64,000 bases of DNA from C-114 sp963719285 (GTDB lineage: Bacteria > Chloroflexota > Limnocylindria > Limnocylindrales > CSP1-4), in contig CAVRBO010000001.1 of assembly GCA_963719285.1 (NCBI GenBank), positions 682,001 to 746,000 on the forward strand, given 5' to 3'. The position numbers and the translations under genes were made by a program. Shown piece by piece: positions 53,639 to 62,938 of this stretch; the first letter of the stretch is position 1; the number at the start of each line of letters is the position of its first letter. The notes beneath the pieces are model-generated. The model saw only the letters and a list, made by a program, of their open reading frames with translations, was not told the DNA's origin and searched no databases.

Positions 53639-54768
53639 CAGGCACCGCTCCGGCGCGCGGGCGTGATGGGCGTCGACGCGGACGCCGGTGGTGGCGGGGC
53701 CGCCGCGCCCGGTCGAGCCGCGAGACGGCGCGTCGCGGCCGCCCGTCGGGTCCGCTCGGTCCGCGCCCGGGCGCTGGCCGCGGCGGCGTTGCGGGTCGCC
53801 TCCGCTGGGGTCAGGCCGATCGTCCCCTCGCCCGCCAGCTGGGTCCAGCCGCGGCCGGCCCGACGTCGCTCCCCGGTCGTGCCGCGGAGGATCGCCGCGC
53901 TCGCTTCCCGATCGGCCGGGGAGAGTCGCTGGCACCACGAGCAGAAGTGGGTCGCCCGCGCCCCGATGACGATCCGGCGCACCGGACGGCCGCAGCGGGG
54001 GCATGGCTCGCCGGTCCGCTGGTAGACCTGCAGCCGGTCCTGCATCTCACCGTCGCCGTCGGGCGCCGTGTAGTCGTCGATGGAGCTGCCGCGGCGGTCG
54101 ATCGCCTCGCGCAGGATCGCCTGGACCGCCAGGTACAGGCGTCGCTCGTCGGCCGGCCGGAGGGTGGCCGCTGAGCGGAGCGGATGGAGCCGTGCCGTCC
54201 AGAGCGCCTCGTCCGCGTAGATGTTGCCGACGCCGGCGACGAACGCCTGGTCGAGGAGGAGCGGCTTGAGGCGACCGCGCCGACCGCGGATGCGACGCCG
54301 GAAGGCCGCCAGGGTGAATGCGTCGTCGAGCGGCTCGGGGCCGAAGCCCGCGAACGTGGCCCGGTCGCGGGTCAGCTCGACGAGCTCGCCCGTGGCCGTG
54401 TCCCTGACGTGGAGCCCGATCTTGCCGAACTTGCGGATGTCGCGGAACCGGATCTCCCGCCCGTCGGCGAGCTCGAGCACCAGCCGGACGTACGGGTCCA
54501 CGGGTTCGGAAGCCGGCACGACGAACAGCTGGCCGGTCATCTTGAGATGGATGGTCAGGGCGTAGCCGCCCGAGAGCTCGACGACGACGAGCTTCGCCCG
54601 CCGCCCCACCGCCTCGATCCGCCGCCCGATGACGCCCTCGGCGAACGCCTCCGGGTCCTCGGACCGGAGGGTCCGCGCCCAGTCGACCCGCACCCCGGCG
54701 ATCGTCGCCCCGACGATCCGCGGCCGCAGGTCGCGCGCGACCGTCTCGACCTCGGGCAGCTCAGGCAT
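53638..54768 (-). CDS. mutM: Formamidopyrimidine-DNA glycosylase with basic C-terminal tail
   Basis: A base-excision repair enzyme removing 8-oxoguanine. It starts PELPEVETVARDLRP, with the catalytic Pro after the initiator Met, has HLKMTGQLFV and FGKIGLHV, and ends its core with the zinc finger CPRCG..FCSWCQRL. A normal MutM stops there (about residue 280); about 95 more residues follow, rich in Ala and Arg, which may add non-specific DNA binding. It begins 7 bp after polA. Confidence 0.93.
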   Translation of the reverse strand: MPELPEVETVARDLRPRIVGATIAGVRVDWARTLRSEDPEAFAEGVIGRRIEAVGRRAKLVVVELSGGYALTIHLKMTGQLFVVPASEPVDPYVRLVLELADGREIRFRDIRKFGKIGLHVRDTATGELVELTRDRATFAGFGPEPLDDAFTLAAFRRRIRGRRGRLKPLLLDQAFVAGVGNIYADEALWTARLHPLRSAATLRPADERRLYLAVQAILREAIDRRGSSIDDYTAPDGDGEMQDRLQVYQRTGEPCPRCGRPVRRIVIGARATHFCSWCQRLSPADREASAAILRGTTGERRRAGRGWTQLAGEGTIGLTPAEATRNAAAASARARTERTRRAAATRRLAARPGAAAPPPPASASTPITPARRSGA

Positions 54769-54775
54769 CGCGCGC

Positions 54776-57736
54776 CTACCGGGCGACCGGCGCCGGCGGC
54801 GCCTCCACGCGTGGCACCGCCGTCATCGACTCCCAGTCGTCGCCGACCTTGACGTCGACGGTGAGCGGCACGTCGAGGGGCATCGCGCTCTCCATGGTGG
54901 CGCGGAGCACGGGGATGAGGCGCGGGACCTCGTCGCGGGGCACCTCGAGGAGCAGCTCGTCATGGACCTGGAGGAGCGGCCGTGCGCGCAGCCCTTCGTC
55001 GCGCAAGCGGTCGGCCAGCCGGATCATCGCGATCTTGATGATGTCGGCGGCGGTTCCCTGGATCGGCATGTTGATCGCCATCCGCTCCCCGGCCGAGCGC
55101 AGGGCCGGATTCCGCGCCGCGAGCTCGGGGATGTGCCGGCGGCGCCCGATGAGCGTGGTCACGAACCCAGCCGTCCGCGCCTGCTCCTTGATCGCGAGCA
55201 TGTAGTAGCTGATCCCCGAGTAGGTCGCGAAGTACGTGTTGATGAAGTCCTGCGCCTCCTTGCGCCCGATGTTCGCGCGCGATGACAGCCCGAAGTCGCT
55301 CATCCCGTAGGCGATCCCGAAGTTGACCATCTTGGCCATGGAACGCTCGTCGGCGGTGACGTCGGCCGGGTCCTTGTGGAGCACCCGCGCCGCGGTATCG
55401 CGGTGGATGTCGGCGCCGGCCGCGAACGCCTCCTTGAGGTGCTCGTCACCCGACACGTGGGCAAGGATGCGCAGCTCGATCTGCGAGTAGTCCGCGGCGA
55501 CCAGGACGACGTCCGGCCCACCGGCCACGAACGCGCGCCGGATCCGCCGGCCGAGCTCCGTCCGGATCGGGATGTTCTGGAGGTTCGGGTCGGACGAAGA
55601 GAGCCGCCCGGTGGCCGCCACCGCCTGGTGGAATGTCGTATGGAGCCGGCCGTCCTCCGCGATGAGCGTCGGCAGCGCCTCGACATAGGTCGAGCGGAGC
55701 TTCGTGTACGTCCGCCACTCCAGGAGCTTGTCGATCATCGGGTGGGCCGGGCGGAGGTCCTCCAGGACCGACGCGTCGGTGGAGTAGCCGGTCTTGGTCT
55801 TCTTGCCCGGCGGCAGCTTCAACTCGGAGAACAGGACCTGTTCGAGCTGCTTGGGGCTGCCGAGGTTGAACTCGTGGCCCACGTCGACGTAGATCTCGGC
55901 CTCGAGCCGGGAGATCACCGTCGCGAACTCCACCGCGAGGGCCGACAGCCGGTCGCGGTCGATCGCCACGCCCGCCGCCTCCATCCGGGCGAGGACCGGG
56001 ATGAGCGGGAGCTCGATCTCGGCGAACAACCGATCCAGGTGTTCCGCGGCGAGCGACCGCTCCAGCGGCGGCCGGGCGGCGATCGCCGAGAGCGCGTCGA
56101 GGCCGGCGCGGGCCGTGGCGTCCAGGCCGGCCGGGTCGGGCAGGATCAGATCGAGCTGCTCCGCCACCACGTCCGCGATCGTCTGGCTGCGCAGGCTCGC
56201 GTTGATCAGGTACGCCGCGACCTGGGTGTCGAACGCCACGGCCGGAAGCGGCTCGCCGGCTCCCGCGGCGGCCACGAGGAGCGGCTTGACCTCGTGGCCG
56301 ACGAGGGGCACGCCGACATCGACGAGGAGCCGCCGGAGCGCGTCGGACGCCGCCGCGCCGTCGGCCGCGATCGTCCGCCCGTCCGTGCCCGCGACGCCGA
56401 GCGCGAGCGCGGTCCCGCGGCGGGGCCGCGGGTCGTCCTGGAGCAGGGCGACGCCGACGGCCGGCTGGGCCTCGAGCCACGACCGGAGATCGGGCACGGC
56501 CGCCTCGTCGACCACGGCGATGCGCCCTGGCTCGGCGATGAGTGCCGCGAGTGCGTCGCGCGGGTCCTCCGCCGGCAGCGCCGCGAGCGAAGCCGCGTCC
56601 ACGATCCGGGTCGCGGGCGGCGATCCGAGAGCCGGTCCGGACCGCCCGCCGCCCCCGCCGAGCGCGTCGAAGTCCATCGACAGCTGGAGCCCGGATGCCT
56701 CGCCCAGGAGGGACGGCCGGCGGGATGGAGCGCCGCTCGGACCCCGACCGTTGCCGGTCGCCGCACCGTTGCTGCCATCGCTCGTCGGGCGCCCGGCGAC
56801 CTGGGCCGCCGGGAACGAGCCATCGGCCGTCTCCGCCCGCAATGCGAACACCGTCTCGTCGGCGCGCTCTCCGCTCAGCGGCGGCAGCCGCTCGATGAGC
56901 GTCCGGAACTCGTATTCGCGGAACAACCGGACCACCGTCTCGCGGTCATAGTCGCCGAGCCGTGCCGCCTCGAGGTCGAGCTCCACCGGCAGGTCGCGCA
57001 CGATCCGCATCAGCTCCCGGCTGTCGAGGACCCGCTCCTTCGCGGTCAGAAGCGGCTCGCGGAGCTTGACCGGCTCGACCTCGTCGATGTGCTCGAACAG
57101 CGCGTCGAGCGTCTCCCAGCGGTTGATGAGCTTGGCCGCGGTCTTCTCCCCCACCCCGGGCACGCCAGGCACGTTGTCCGTGCTGTCGCCCTTGAGCGCC
57201 TTGAAGTCGACGATCTGGTCGGGTCGCAGGTCGTACCGCTCCCGGATGCGCTCGGGGTCGTAGATGATCGTGTTCTGCACGCCGGAGCGCGTCGTCATGA
57301 GCCGGGTGTGGTCTGTGACGAGCTGGAGCATGTCGAGGTCGCCGGTCACGATCGTCGTGTCGAGGCCGCGCCGCTCCGACTCCACCGTGAGCGTGCCGAT
57401 GACGTCGTCGGCCTCGTAGCCGGCGAACTCGTAGACCGGGATCCTGAGCGCCTTGACGACCTCCCGGACCTTGGGGAACTGGTCGCGCAGGTCGTCCGGC
57501 ATCCGCTGGCGAGTGGCCTTGTACTCGGCGAAACGCTCGTGGCGGAAGGTGGGCCCCGGCAGGTCGAACGCGACCGCGACGTAGTCCGGCCCGATGTCCG
57601 CGAATCCGCGCAGGACGATGCTGCAGAACCCGAACACGGCGTTGACGAGCTCACCGCGCGACGTCGTGAGCGGGGGGAGCGCGAAGTAGCCGCGATAGAT
57701 GAGCCCGTTGCCGTCGAGCAGCATCAGGCGTTCCAT
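54776..57736 (-). CDS. polA: DNA polymerase I
   Basis: A 986-residue polymerase in one intact frame. The 5' nuclease domain is complete: LLDGNGLIYRGYFALP, FDLPGPTFRHE, GYEADDVIGTL, VTGDLDMLQL and LKGDSTDNVPGVPGVGEKTA. The central 3'-5' exonuclease-like domain lacks the usual Asp-x-Glu, reading VGVALLQDDPRP, so proofreading is probably lost. The polymerase domain has TGRLSSSDPNLQNIPIR, ADYSQIELRILAH (motif A), RSMAKMVNFGIAYGMS (motif B) and LLQVHDELLLEVP (motif C). It heads the group polA-mutM-abcF-coaE. Confidence 0.96.
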   Translation of the reverse strand: MERLMLLDGNGLIYRGYFALPPLTTSRGELVNAVFGFCSIVLRGFADIGPDYVAVAFDLPGPTFRHERFAEYKATRQRMPDDLRDQFPKVREVVKALRIPVYEFAGYEADDVIGTLTVESERRGLDTTIVTGDLDMLQLVTDHTRLMTTRSGVQNTIIYDPERIRERYDLRPDQIVDFKALKGDSTDNVPGVPGVGEKTAAKLINRWETLDALFEHIDEVEPVKLREPLLTAKERVLDSRELMRIVRDLPVELDLEAARLGDYDRETVVRLFREYEFRTLIERLPPLSGERADETVFALRAETADGSFPAAQVAGRPTSDGSNGAATGNGRGPSGAPSRRPSLLGEASGLQLSMDFDALGGGGGRSGPALGSPPATRIVDAASLAALPAEDPRDALAALIAEPGRIAVVDEAAVPDLRSWLEAQPAVGVALLQDDPRPRRGTALALGVAGTDGRTIAADGAAASDALRRLLVDVGVPLVGHEVKPLLVAAAGAGEPLPAVAFDTQVAAYLINASLRSQTIADVVAEQLDLILPDPAGLDATARAGLDALSAIAARPPLERSLAAEHLDRLFAEIELPLIPVLARMEAAGVAIDRDRLSALAVEFATVISRLEAEIYVDVGHEFNLGSPKQLEQVLFSELKLPPGKKTKTGYSTDASVLEDLRPAHPMIDKLLEWRTYTKLRSTYVEALPTLIAEDGRLHTTFHQAVAATGRLSSSDPNLQNIPIRTELGRRIRRAFVAGGPDVVLVAADYSQIELRILAHVSGDEHLKEAFAAGADIHRDTAARVLHKDPADVTADERSMAKMVNFGIAYGMSDFGLSSRANIGRKEAQDFINTYFATYSGISYYMLAIKEQARTAGFVTTLIGRRRHIPELAARNPALRSAGERMAINMPIQGTAADIIKIAMIRLADRLRDEGLRARPLLQVHDELLLEVPRDEVPRLIPVLRATMESAMPLDVPLTVDVKVGDDWESMTAVPRVEAPPAPVAR

Positions 57737-57863
57737 GGGGACCTCGGGGTGCGATCGGGCGTGCCTGTCGGAGGTGTCCAGTGTACCGGCGAGCCGGGCC
57801 CCATCGTGCCGGACGGGTCAGTGGCGTCGAGGTCGCGATCCGCTGCCCGGACCGTCGCGGGGG

Positions 57864-58739
57864 TCAGCGGCGGGCGAGCCGCCGGGCGCCCCAACGGGCG
57901 GCGAACAGGCCCAGGCCGGCCACCAGGAGAACGATCGAGATCGCGAGCCACGGCCCCGAGCCCGTCGGACCGGACGTGGAGGCAAGCGAGTCGCGGCCGC
58001 CGCCCAGGTCGTCCGGCGTCCCCGCGCCCGCTGATGCGCCGGCGCCCATTCCACGACCCTTGGTGCCGGGTGGCGGGTTCGCGACGCCGACGGCCCCGGG
58101 AGCCGCGGTCCCGACAGACTGGATGGATTCGCGCGAGGCCTGCGGTGTCGGGACGCTCGTCTCGATCTGACCGTCGACCGGCGCCGCGGCGGATGGCGCC
58201 GGCGAGTACGGCGCCATCGAGGCGTACGCCGCGGGACCTGCGGTCGCGGCGGAATCCCCGGCCGCCCCGAATGCGCCCGCGACCGACGACGGTGCCCCGG
58301 AGAGTCGGTTCCCGCCCCCGGCTTCCGGGGCCAGCGCGGCCGGAGCCGCTCCGGCACTGCCGAGCGAGATGCCGCTCAGCGCGCCCGGGATCGTCGTCAC
58401 GAGTAGTCCGACGAGGCCCAGCGTCGTCAGGCCCGCCGCGAGCGGCCGGGAGAACGAGGCCCGCGCACCGCCGATCGCGTCGAGGAGACCCCGCCAGCCG
58501 CGGGGCTGGAGACGTGCCGCATCGGCCGCGGTCAACCGGAAGTCGCGTGTACGGGGGATGTCGGGCAGCGCCGCCGTCGCGGCCGCGATGATCCTGAGGT
58601 CGGCGAACAGCTCGGCGCAATCGCGACAGGACTCGACCAGCCGCTCCGCCTCCGTGCGGACGACCGGTGCCAGATCGTCGGCGGCGAAGGCGGCCACGAG
58701 GTGGAGGTCGTGACGAGCGTGAGGCTCAGGTCCAGTCAT
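57864..58739 (-). CDS. Membrane-anchored anti-sigma factor
   Basis: A 291-residue protein. The N-terminus has the zinc-binding anti-sigma layout, with His in HARHDLHLV and a Cys pair in VESCRDCAELF. One helix follows at about 99-121, then a long Ala/Gly/Pro-rich exported domain and a second hydrophobic segment near the C-terminus. ATG 58739 lies 16 bp after the sigma factor stop, so the two form the usual sigma/anti-sigma pair. The exported part has no recognisable sensor fold. Confidence 0.8.
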   Translation of the reverse strand: MTGPEPHARHDLHLVAAFAADDLAPVVRTEAERLVESCRDCAELFADLRIIAAATAALPDIPRTRDFRLTAADAARLQPRGWRGLLDAIGGARASFSRPLAAGLTTLGLVGLLVTTIPGALSGISLGSAGAAPAALAPEAGGGNRLSGAPSSVAGAFGAAGDSAATAGPAAYASMAPYSPAPSAAAPVDGQIETSVPTPQASRESIQSVGTAAPGAVGVANPPPGTKGRGMGAGASAGAGTPDDLGGGRDSLASTSGPTGSGPWLAISIVLLVAGLGLFAARWGARRLARR

Positions 58740-58755
58740 CGGTCGTTGGACGGAC

Positions 58756-59376
58756 TTATCCACGGAAGAGTTCCATCCGACCCTCCAGGAGGGCCCGCAG
58801 CGCGAGCCGTCCCCGATGGATCCGGGACTTGACGGTACCAAGCGAGACGCCGGTCAGGTCGGCGATCTCGGCGTAGTCATAGCCCTCGATGTCGAACAGG
58901 ACGATGGCGGTCCGCTGATCGGTCGTGATGAGCGCGAGGGCCTCGCCGAGCACCTGCGTCCGTTCGTGGCCCACGACGAGCCGCTCGGGATCCGCGTCCG
59001 GGCCGGTGGGCGGCTGCCACGAGTCGTCATCGAGCTCGGGATAGGGCTGGACCGGCCGACGCTTCCTGGCCCGCTGCGCGTCCATCGCGGCGTTCACGCA
59101 GATCCGGCTGAGCCAGCTCCGGACGCTCCCGCCACGAAACGCAGCGAGGTTGCGGAACGCGGAAAAGAACGCTTCCTGGACGGCATCGGCGGCCTGGTCG
59201 GGATCGGGGACCATGCGCACCACGAGCGACCAGAGATGATCCTGGTAGCACGAGACGAGGTCGTTGAATGCGTCCAGGTCGCCCGCCCGCGCACGGTCCA
59301 CGAGGATGAGATCGCGACGCTGGATCGGGTCCTCCAGCACCGCGGCGTCGGCCACGGGCGGTCGAGGATCGGCCAC
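58756..59376 (-). CDS. ECF (group IV) RNA polymerase sigma factor
   Basis: A 206-residue sigma-70-like factor. Region 2 spans DLVSCYQDHLWSLVVRMVPD and AADAVQEAFFSAFRNLAAF. Region 4 spans LITTDQRTAIVLFDIEGYDY, then EIADLTGVSLGTVKSRIHRGR with the -35-binding helix. GTG 59376 is preferred: GGAGGAG lies about 11 nt upstream. The longer open frame to 59793 is shadow. Confidence 0.92.
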   Translation of the reverse strand: MADPRPPVADAAVLEDPIQRRDLILVDRARAGDLDAFNDLVSCYQDHLWSLVVRMVPDPDQAADAVQEAFFSAFRNLAAFRGGSVRSWLSRICVNAAMDAQRARKRRPVQPYPELDDDSWQPPTGPDADPERLVVGHERTQVLGEALALITTDQRTAIVLFDIEGYDYAEIADLTGVSLGTVKSRIHRGRLALRALLEGRMELFRG

Positions 59377-59476
59377 GGTCGGGCGGCTCCTCCGGAGGGC
59401 AGGACTAAGGCGGGCGGAGTCTAGCATGCGATCCCGGCGGAGACGCCCGGGCGCCCTCGTCGGTTCCGGACGCGGC

Positions 59477-60823
59477 TTACGTCGAGATGCGTACCAGCGC
59501 GGGCGACGGTGTCGGCCGGAGCGAGGCGCCGGCACACTCCGGTCCGTGGAGGTGGACGCCACCGCCCGCACGCTTCGCCTCGTACATCGCGGCGTCGGCG
59601 AGGCGCTGGATGCCGTCGGTCGTCGCGTGGCGGTCGCCGGACCGGAGCATCGCGACCCCGAACGACCCACCCACCGAGATCTCCCGGTTCCCGTAGACGA
59701 CGGGAGCGCGCAGCGTCGCCAGGAGCCGATGGGCGAGCGCCCGGGCGACGGTCTCGTCGTCGATCCCCAGGAGGACCACCGTGAATTCGTCACCGCCCAT
59801 CCGGGCAGCGGCGTCGGTCATCCGGATGGCCGACGTCAGGCGCTCACCCGTGGCCCGGATCACGGCATCCCCGGCATCGTGTCCGAACGTGTCGTTGATG
59901 CCCTTGAACCCGTCCAGGTCGATCGCGATGATCGCCCCGGCTTCCCAGCCCCGGCGCGCGCGTCCAACGGCTCGCTCGAGATGGGCGCTCAGGCCGGCTC
60001 GATTGAGCAGGCCGCTGAGGGGATCCCTCCGAGAGGCTTCCCTGGCGGCATGGGCATCCCAGATCACCAGGACGAGCACGGCGCACACGATCGGCGCCCA
60101 CCAGCCTACGGACCGGTACACGAGCGCGAGCAGCCAGCCGAGGACCGCCTCGGTCGGCGCCGTGGAGCGGTGCGCTCCGTCGTACACGCTGAAGAACTCG
60201 GCCATCGTCAGGCGGTCACGGAGGACCACGACGCCGAGCGCCAGTCCGATCGAGAGCGTCGTCAGGACGACGGTCCCGAGCAGGACAGCGAGGAGGTCGC
60301 CGCTCTGTGAGCCACCCGCTCCGGCAGCGCCAAGAGCGCTCCGCACGACGTCCATCGCGAATCCGCCGGCGATCGCCGAGACCGCGAGGCCGAAGTGATT
60401 GGCCAGCACCCCGTACCAGGGCACCTCGCGGATCTCCCGGAGTTCCGTCGTACCCAGGAGGGCCACCCAGCCGGCCGCCGCCGGGCCTCCGAGGGTCATC
60501 GCGGCGACGACGAACGGGAGGTGGAACGTGAGCACCCCATGTCCCCGGAACCGGGCGACCTTGAGCGACCCGACGAGGCCGACGACGACCCAGTAGCCGA
60601 GGCCGAAGAGCGCGCCGCCCTTCTCCGACCCGTCACCCAGCCCGATCGAGCTGCCGAGCGGGACGGTCGCCGTCGCGACCGCGAGCATCACGACGCCGGC
60701 GACGATGGTGAATACGGTGTATGGGATCAGGAGCGGCGACGCCCCGGCGTGGCGCGGGACATCCGAAGCCCGCCTGCCGCCGACCGACCGCTTCCTGCGC
60801 CCGGACCGGTCCGGCGATGTCAT
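59477..60823 (-). CDS. Membrane-bound diguanylate cyclase (GGDEF)
   Basis: A 448-residue protein with about six to eight transmembrane helices in the first 270 residues, then a GGDEF domain (about 275-435). It has the active-site motif MGGDEFTVVLL, the substrate segment DLDGFKGINDTFGHDAGDAV and an inhibitory I-site RMTD exactly five residues before GGDEF. It should make cyclic di-GMP with product inhibition. The membrane part is of the MASE type in style but is not assigned. It may influence the Tad pilus genes 10 kb away; that link is inference. Confidence 0.9.
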   Translation of the reverse strand: MTSPDRSGRRKRSVGGRRASDVPRHAGASPLLIPYTVFTIVAGVVMLAVATATVPLGSSIGLGDGSEKGGALFGLGYWVVVGLVGSLKVARFRGHGVLTFHLPFVVAAMTLGGPAAAGWVALLGTTELREIREVPWYGVLANHFGLAVSAIAGGFAMDVVRSALGAAGAGGSQSGDLLAVLLGTVVLTTLSIGLALGVVVLRDRLTMAEFFSVYDGAHRSTAPTEAVLGWLLALVYRSVGWWAPIVCAVLVLVIWDAHAAREASRRDPLSGLLNRAGLSAHLERAVGRARRGWEAGAIIAIDLDGFKGINDTFGHDAGDAVIRATGERLTSAIRMTDAAARMGGDEFTVVLLGIDDETVARALAHRLLATLRAPVVYGNREISVGGSFGVAMLRSGDRHATTDGIQRLADAAMYEAKRAGGGVHLHGPECAGASLRPTPSPALVRIST

Positions 60824-61358
60824 CGGAGGTGCTCCCGCTGTCGGGCCGCGGCAGGGCCGTTCCCGGCGCTGCGCGTCCGCTCGCGGAGATATCCGGCTCC
60901 GTGCTCTATCTCCTCAGACGACGACTCCCATGCGGGCAAGACGATCGCAGGCCCATCCATCGATGTTCGCTCCCGTGACAGACCGAAGCGCGACGGGCTG
61001 GGGAAGACCCGTACGACCGACCTGAGACTGTCGAGCCTGGAGCGCTGCGGGGCATGACGCTCCTCGGTCAGGCCGGCGGACATCCGCGAGGCCCAGGACA
61101 GCCGCCGTCCCGACGCAGGCGAGGTCGGGTCGCGTCCGGTGTGCCCACCAGCGCAGACCTGGTCCGTCGTGCACGTCATCCTCCAGACGGCAACGGTCCG
61201 GGGACCGCTCCGGTTCGCACCGGAATGTCTCGGACCGCTCCGGAACAATCTCTACTTCGGATGGATGAGGCAGCAAGAGGACGAAGGTACCAGCGGCGCT
61301 CGCCGATAGAGACCGGACTCGTTGGCGCTACGATGCGCGGGCCGGTTCGCCGGCGCGG
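60824..61358. other. Non-coding spacer upstream of the GGDEF gene
   Basis: This 535-bp stretch contains no ORF with convincing coding character. It includes two copies of GGACCGCTCCGG (61202-61213 and 61232-61243), 30 bp apart, with a related CCGG-containing segment between. That phasing of three helical turns suggests a protein-binding region. It is about 380 bp from the GGDEF start, so the target gene is unclear. Confidence 0.35.
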
Positions 61359-61444
61359 GCCGAAGTGGCGGAAAGGCAGACGCGGCGGTCTCAAACACCG
61401 CTGAGGGCAACCTCGTGTGGGTTCGACTCCCACCTTCGGCACCA
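61359..61444 (+). tRNA. tRNA-Leu (anticodon CAA)
   Basis: A class II tRNA with acceptor GCCGAAG/CTTCGGC, anticodon arm GCGGT-CTCAAAC-ACCGC, variable arm and T-loop GTTCGAC. The CCA is encoded at 61442-61444. It is the only plus-strand tRNA here. Confidence 0.95.
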
Positions 61445-61728
61445 GATCGGCCCACGACTCGGAGTTCGATGTGCCCGGACGCCCGATGTCGTCGCCGGCA
61501 CGGTTACGCGACCACGGACGCGGATCGCCTCGGCGAGGCGGCCGAGTCAGCGGCGACCCGGGGACCCCCCGATATCCGATCGCCGTCGGCCACCGGTTCA
61601 CGACTTGGGCGGTGCGCGCCGGCACATAGGCAGCGTGCCCCATGGACTCGTCCGGCCCGCGGCGCCTACCGTGAACGAGCCAGGCGCGGGCGGGATGGGC
61701 AAGAGTCTCGACGCGTCAGGTGCGCATC

Positions 61729-61762
61729 GCGCCCCGGCCGGTTCCCCCCTCGGCCGGGGCGC
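61729..61762. terminator. Terminator-like hairpin 1 of a matched pair
   Basis: GCGCCCCGGCCG and its exact complement CGGCCGGGGCGC surround a 10-nt loop, followed by TTCAT on the plus strand. It may terminate the tRNA-Leu transcript. The stem is almost the same as that of hairpin 2, 150 bp on. The rest of the 480-bp spacer 61445-61924 contains no convincing gene. Confidence 0.55.
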
Positions 61763-61878
61763 TTCATGTCGCGAGCCGACCGATAGGGCGTCCTCCTCAT
61801 AGACGCGGCGCGGACCACCAGCCTACGGTGCTGCGGTCAGGTGCGCCCAGGCGGGCACTCCTCGCGTATCAGACCCCG

Positions 61879-61910
61879 ACGCCCCGGCCGAACCAACCCG
61901 GCCGGGGCGT
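61879..61910. terminator. Terminator-like hairpin 2 of a matched pair
   Basis: ACGCCCCGGCCG pairs perfectly with CGGCCGGGGCGT across an 8-nt loop. It lies 14 bp beyond the stop of the Excalibur lipoprotein (minus strand) and probably ends that transcript. Both hairpins are preceded by a GTCAGGTGCGC segment (61715-61725 and near 61834-61844). Confidence 0.6.
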
Positions 61911-61924
61911 TCCCATGCGGGAGG

Positions 61925-62482
61925 TCAGCGGAGGCCCTCGCAGGCGAGCCCGTCGTGGTCCGGGTCGAGCTTGTAGGGATCTTTCGTCTTCGAACCGCCG
62001 GTGCCCTTGAAGAAGCTCTGGGCGTGGGCGTAGGTGTCGAAGTCCTTGCAGCCGACGTCCGACGATCCGTCCCAGCCCGGTGGCCGGTAGTAGCCGGTGC
62101 CCGGTTTCTTCGTCGGCTTCGGGGTCGCCTTCGGCTTCTTCGTCGGCGTCGCCGACGCGACGGCCGCAAGCTCGCGGCAGATCCGGGCCTGCGACAGGGC
62201 CGTCGCGAAGGCGCAGCGATTCGTCGCGAACGTGCGCACGATCACCTCGGACTCCAGATAGCCCGGGTCATCGCGGAGCGCCTGCTCGAGCATCGCGAGT
62301 GACGCACACGCACCCAGCGCGAGATCGAGGGCGCCCACGTCCCGGACATCCTCGTTGGCGAGCGCCACGGCGGATCGGCACGAGGTCAGGACAGGGTCCT
62401 CGGTCACGCCGGGGCGGGTCGGCTCGCCGCTGCCGCAGCCTGCCGCGAGGACGGCCAAGACGATGATCGCGACCCGGATCAT
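61925..62482 (-). CDS. Lipoprotein with C-terminal Excalibur calcium-binding domain
   Basis: A 185-residue exported lipoprotein. The signal peptide ends in the lipobox LAAGC (Cys at about residue 16). A helical domain with four Cys follows, then a Lys/Pro/Thr-rich linker (about 112-132) and the Excalibur motif: CKDFDTYAHAQSFF with the EF-hand-like DPDHDGLACEGL at the end. Excalibur domains bind calcium and often accompany nucleases, though none is fused here. ATG 62482 has GGAGGGAG upstream. Confidence 0.85.
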   Translation of the reverse strand: MIRVAIIVLAVLAAGCGSGEPTRPGVTEDPVLTSCRSAVALANEDVRDVGALDLALGACASLAMLEQALRDDPGYLESEVIVRTFATNRCAFATALSQARICRELAAVASATPTKKPKATPKPTKKPGTGYYRPPGWDGSSDVGCKDFDTYAHAQSFFKGTGGSKTKDPYKLDPDHDGLACEGLR

Positions 62483-62689
62483 CCCGCTCCCTCCAGCCGC
62501 TGGGACGGCGGGCCAACGGTACACCCTCCGTTCTCGCCGCAAGCCGGGCGGAACCATCGTCCCGGCGACCCCCGGTACGACAGGGTAGGCGCGCGCCCGG
62601 GTCGCTCCGGGCGAGACTCGGTGCGTAGTCCTCGGCCGGCTGGGGGTGCCCAGATAGCGGGCCGGGGACTCGAACCTTCTCGGGAGCTC

Positions 62690-62878
62690 ATGGAACCAGA
62701 CATCTCGGCCATCCGACCGCCGACCACGGACGAGCTCGAGCGCGAGCGGATCCGCCGCCGCCTCGAGGAATTCGCCAGCGCGCCCACGTCGATCGCCGGC
62801 GGCGCTGGCCAGAAGCCCGACGCCCGGCGGCGCAAGCGCCGGGCGATCGCCAGCGCGAAGCCGCCGATCCCGCGCTGA
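62690..62878 (+). CDS. Small basic protein of unknown function
   Basis: A 62-residue protein with an acidic helical start (TTDELERERIRRRLEEF) and a strongly basic end (KPDARRRKRRAIASAK). ATG 62690 has GGGAG close upstream. It could be a small nucleic-acid-binding protein. It is not recognised and may not be expressed; its position between the lipoprotein and transporter genes gives no clue. Confidence 0.4.
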   Translation: MEPDISAIRPPTTDELERERIRRRLEEFASAPTSIAGGAGQKPDARRRKRRAIASAKPPIPR

Positions 62879-62938
62879 GCCCAGGCGACTCCGCCCGACG
62901 GCTATCCTCGACCTGGGGCCGGCAGGGCGGAAGTGGAG

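Noticed and set aside
60820..61248. 142-residue minus-strand ORF upstream of the GGDEF gene
   Set aside because: Composition is Arg/Ser/Pro-rich without hydrophobic core or motif, and it overlaps repeat elements; probably non-coding.
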